Below, piece after piece: positions 52,656 to 53,900 of a stretch of 53,900 nucleotides of DNA. The DNA lies in IMG/VR virus record IMGVR_UViG_3300030329_005258, positions 1-53,900 of that record; one strand, given 5' to 3'. Origin of the DNA: a virus. Position numbers and translations under genes: made by a program. The stretch's first letter is position 1. The number at the start of each line of letters is the position of its first letter. Below the pieces are notes generated by a model. The model worked only from the letters and a program-made list of their open reading frames with translations, was not told where the DNA came from and did not search any database.

Positions 52656-53900
52656 ATGGCAACAAAACTAACGAATCATCTTCAGCTTGAAGAAATGTCC
52701 GCGCCAACCGCGGAAGACAACAACGGCGTACTGTACGTAAAAGCAGACGGAAATCTATACTTTAAATCAGCTGGCGGCTCAGGCGGAGCAGTAAGCGAAA
52801 CACAGCTTGGCGCTGCATCAGTTTCAAACCATACCGACAATCGTGTTATCACGAGTACTGGTACCGGACTAAACGGTGAAGCCAATCTAACATTTGATGG
52901 TTCAAAATTAGCTGTCGCGGGCGAAATCTCCGGATCTGGAGTACTTAATATTGTCGGCGCAGCCACTCTTGAAAGCACGCTCAGCGTCACCGGAGCAATC
53001 GGCTCTGCCGCTGGTGTTTCCGGGTCCTCTGTCAGTGCATCTTACGCACACTTTAATAGCCTTGGACTCAACCAGGGTGGTACAAACAGTATCACAATGG
53101 GTGCAGACGGAACAATTACTACAACTGGCAAGTTTGCTACGTCTGGTGAAATTTCTGGCTCTGGTGTCCTCAACATTGTCGGCGCAGCAACCCTAGAAAG
53201 TACGCTCAGTGTTACAGGTGCAATCGGCTCAGCTGCCGGCCTCTCTGGTTCTTCCGTAAGTGCCTCTTATGCACACTTTAATAGTTTTGGACTCAACCAA
53301 GGCGGCACCAATAGCATTACGATGGGTGGCGACGGAACAATTACTACCACTGGTAAATTTACCACATCTGGTGAAATCTCTGGCTCCGGAGATCTTAATA
53401 TCGTCGGCGCCGCAACTCTTGAAAGCACGCTGAGTGTTACTGGTGCTATTGGCTCTGCAGCCGGCCTCTCAGGTTCTTCTGTGAGTGCGTCCTACGGACA
53501 CTTTAATAGTTTTGGCATTAACGATGGCGGAACAAATAGTCTTGCAATAACTGGTGATGGAAAACTTTCCACAACCGGTGAAATTTCAAGTTCCGGCCCT
53601 CTCAATATCGGCGCCAATAGCCATCTCTTCGGCTATTTGCATGTTACTGGAGCAATCTTAAGTGCGGATAACATTTCAAGTTCACTCGGCGCATTGGCAG
53701 CCAAATCGGTTACTTTTGGTCATGCTGGCAATTCTTTCTTGAATGCTGGCGGCGGCGCAGAATTACAAGGTAATCTATACGTCTCTGGTAACTTGGTTAT
53801 TAATGGTACGACAACAACTGTCAATTCAACAACTGTAACGGTCGACGACCCTATCTTTACTCTTGGTGGTGATACTGCCCCTGGGTCGGATGACAACAAA
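52656..53900 (+). CDS. Tail fibre, repeat-rich, runs off the window
   Basis: The frame is open from ATG 52656 to the end with no stop, so at least 415 residues are present. An overlapping ATG at 52652 is in another frame. The N-terminus (MATKLTNHLQLEEMSAP, then NNGVLYVKADGNLYFKS) is followed by three tandem units of about 75 aa with GEISGSG, LNIVGAATLESTLSVTGAI and SASYAHFNS. The visible end is GNLVINGTTTTVNSTTVTVD followed by DPIFTLGG, a motif common before fibre knob regions. Repeats match those in the preceding fibre gene. Base composition is richer in G+C than in its neighbours. An S74 or receptor-binding end may lie beyond the window. Confidence 0.75.
   Translation, partial: MATKLTNHLQLEEMSAPTAEDNNGVLYVKADGNLYFKSAGGSGGAVSETQLGAASVSNHTDNRVITSTGTGLNGEANLTFDGSKLAVAGEISGSGVLNIVGAATLESTLSVTGAIGSAAGVSGSSVSASYAHFNSLGLNQGGTNSITMGADGTITTTGKFATSGEISGSGVLNIVGAATLESTLSVTGAIGSAAGLSGSSVSASYAHFNSFGLNQGGTNSITMGGDGTITTTGKFTTSGEISGSGDLNIVGAATLESTLSVTGAIGSAAGLSGSSVSASYGHFNSFGINDGGTNSLAITGDGKLSTTGEISSSGPLNIGANSHLFGYLHVTGAILSADNISSSLGALAAKSVTFGHAGNSFLNAGGGAELQGNLYVSGNLVINGTTTTVNSTTVTVDDPIFTLGGDTAPGSDDNK
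52920..53576 (+). repeat. Tandem coding repeats, 225/225/207 bp
   Basis: Three in-frame units begin at 52920, 53145 and 53370; a fourth, diverged start is at 53577. Each encodes GEISGSG, NIVGAATLESTLSVTGAI, SGSSVSASY and a TNS segment. The units are highly similar, with differences mainly at third codon positions. The third is 18 bases shorter. Confidence 0.88.

Noticed and set aside
52920-53576. CRISPR-like periodic repeats
   Set aside because: The units are 207-225 bp, contiguous and in-frame coding, with no short repeat/unique spacer alternation.
1-53900. tRNA genes or host-derived insertion elements
   Set aside because: No gap exceeds about 95 bases, none shows a cloverleaf or CCA end, and no transposase or integrase motif was seen in any gene.

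Overview
This window is one continuous, densely packed block of a tailed-phage genome, most likely a T4-related myovirus of the broad marine/'far-T4' type. The grounds are a T4 gp55-type late sigma factor, a gp25-like and a gp6-like baseplate wedge protein in the usual order, a gp46/gp47-type recombination nuclease, a DnaG-type primase (role of gp61), a RuvC-like resolvase and a fibre with an S74 intramolecular chaperone. Every gene I accept is on the + strand, genes overlap or sit a few bases apart, and no rRNA, tRNA, IS element or CRISPR array is visible. The DNA is AT-rich by eye, although Ala-Gly codon pairs are often written GCC-GGC. I cannot name the host.

Layout. 1-2463: the 3' end of a nucleotide-sugar dehydrogenase, small hypothetical genes, a zinc-ribbon protein, a two-helix membrane protein and the late sigma factor. 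2468-44316: a virion structural block of about 42 kb, mostly tail/baseplate. It holds an amidase-like hub protein, a spike-like protein, a giant 3,902-aa protein of unknown function, gp25-like and gp6-like wedge proteins, a 519-aa carbohydrate-binding-like protein, a second giant (3,522 aa, LamG-like domain plus a duplicated 145-aa domain), and six further structural-looking proteins with shared modules. The two giant genes alone cover about 41% of the window. 44316-49600: DNA-metabolism genes (resolvase, primase, and a single polypeptide fusing the Mre11-like and Rad50-like subunits), with two small genes between them. 49612-50679: three small membrane or exported proteins resembling a holin/spanin lysis cassette. 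50695-end: two adjacent fibre genes built from related repeats; the second runs off the window.

How the parts fit. The gp55-like sigma factor would direct the host RNA polymerase to late promoters. Several of the few longer intergenic gaps, in front of structural genes, carry a TATATTAAT-like motif that could be such promoters. A different, sigma70-like arrangement overlapping a perfect inverted repeat lies before the recombination nuclease. The structural block would build a contractile tail with large surface-binding proteins, and the lysis cassette and fibres follow.

The most notable points are the fused gp47-gp46 nuclease, the duplicated domain carried at two places in one giant protein, the uncharacterised 11.7-kb gene, repeat sharing between adjacent fibre genes, and the strong excess of the palindrome GCCGGC. 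All family assignments were made by reading motifs, without database searches.
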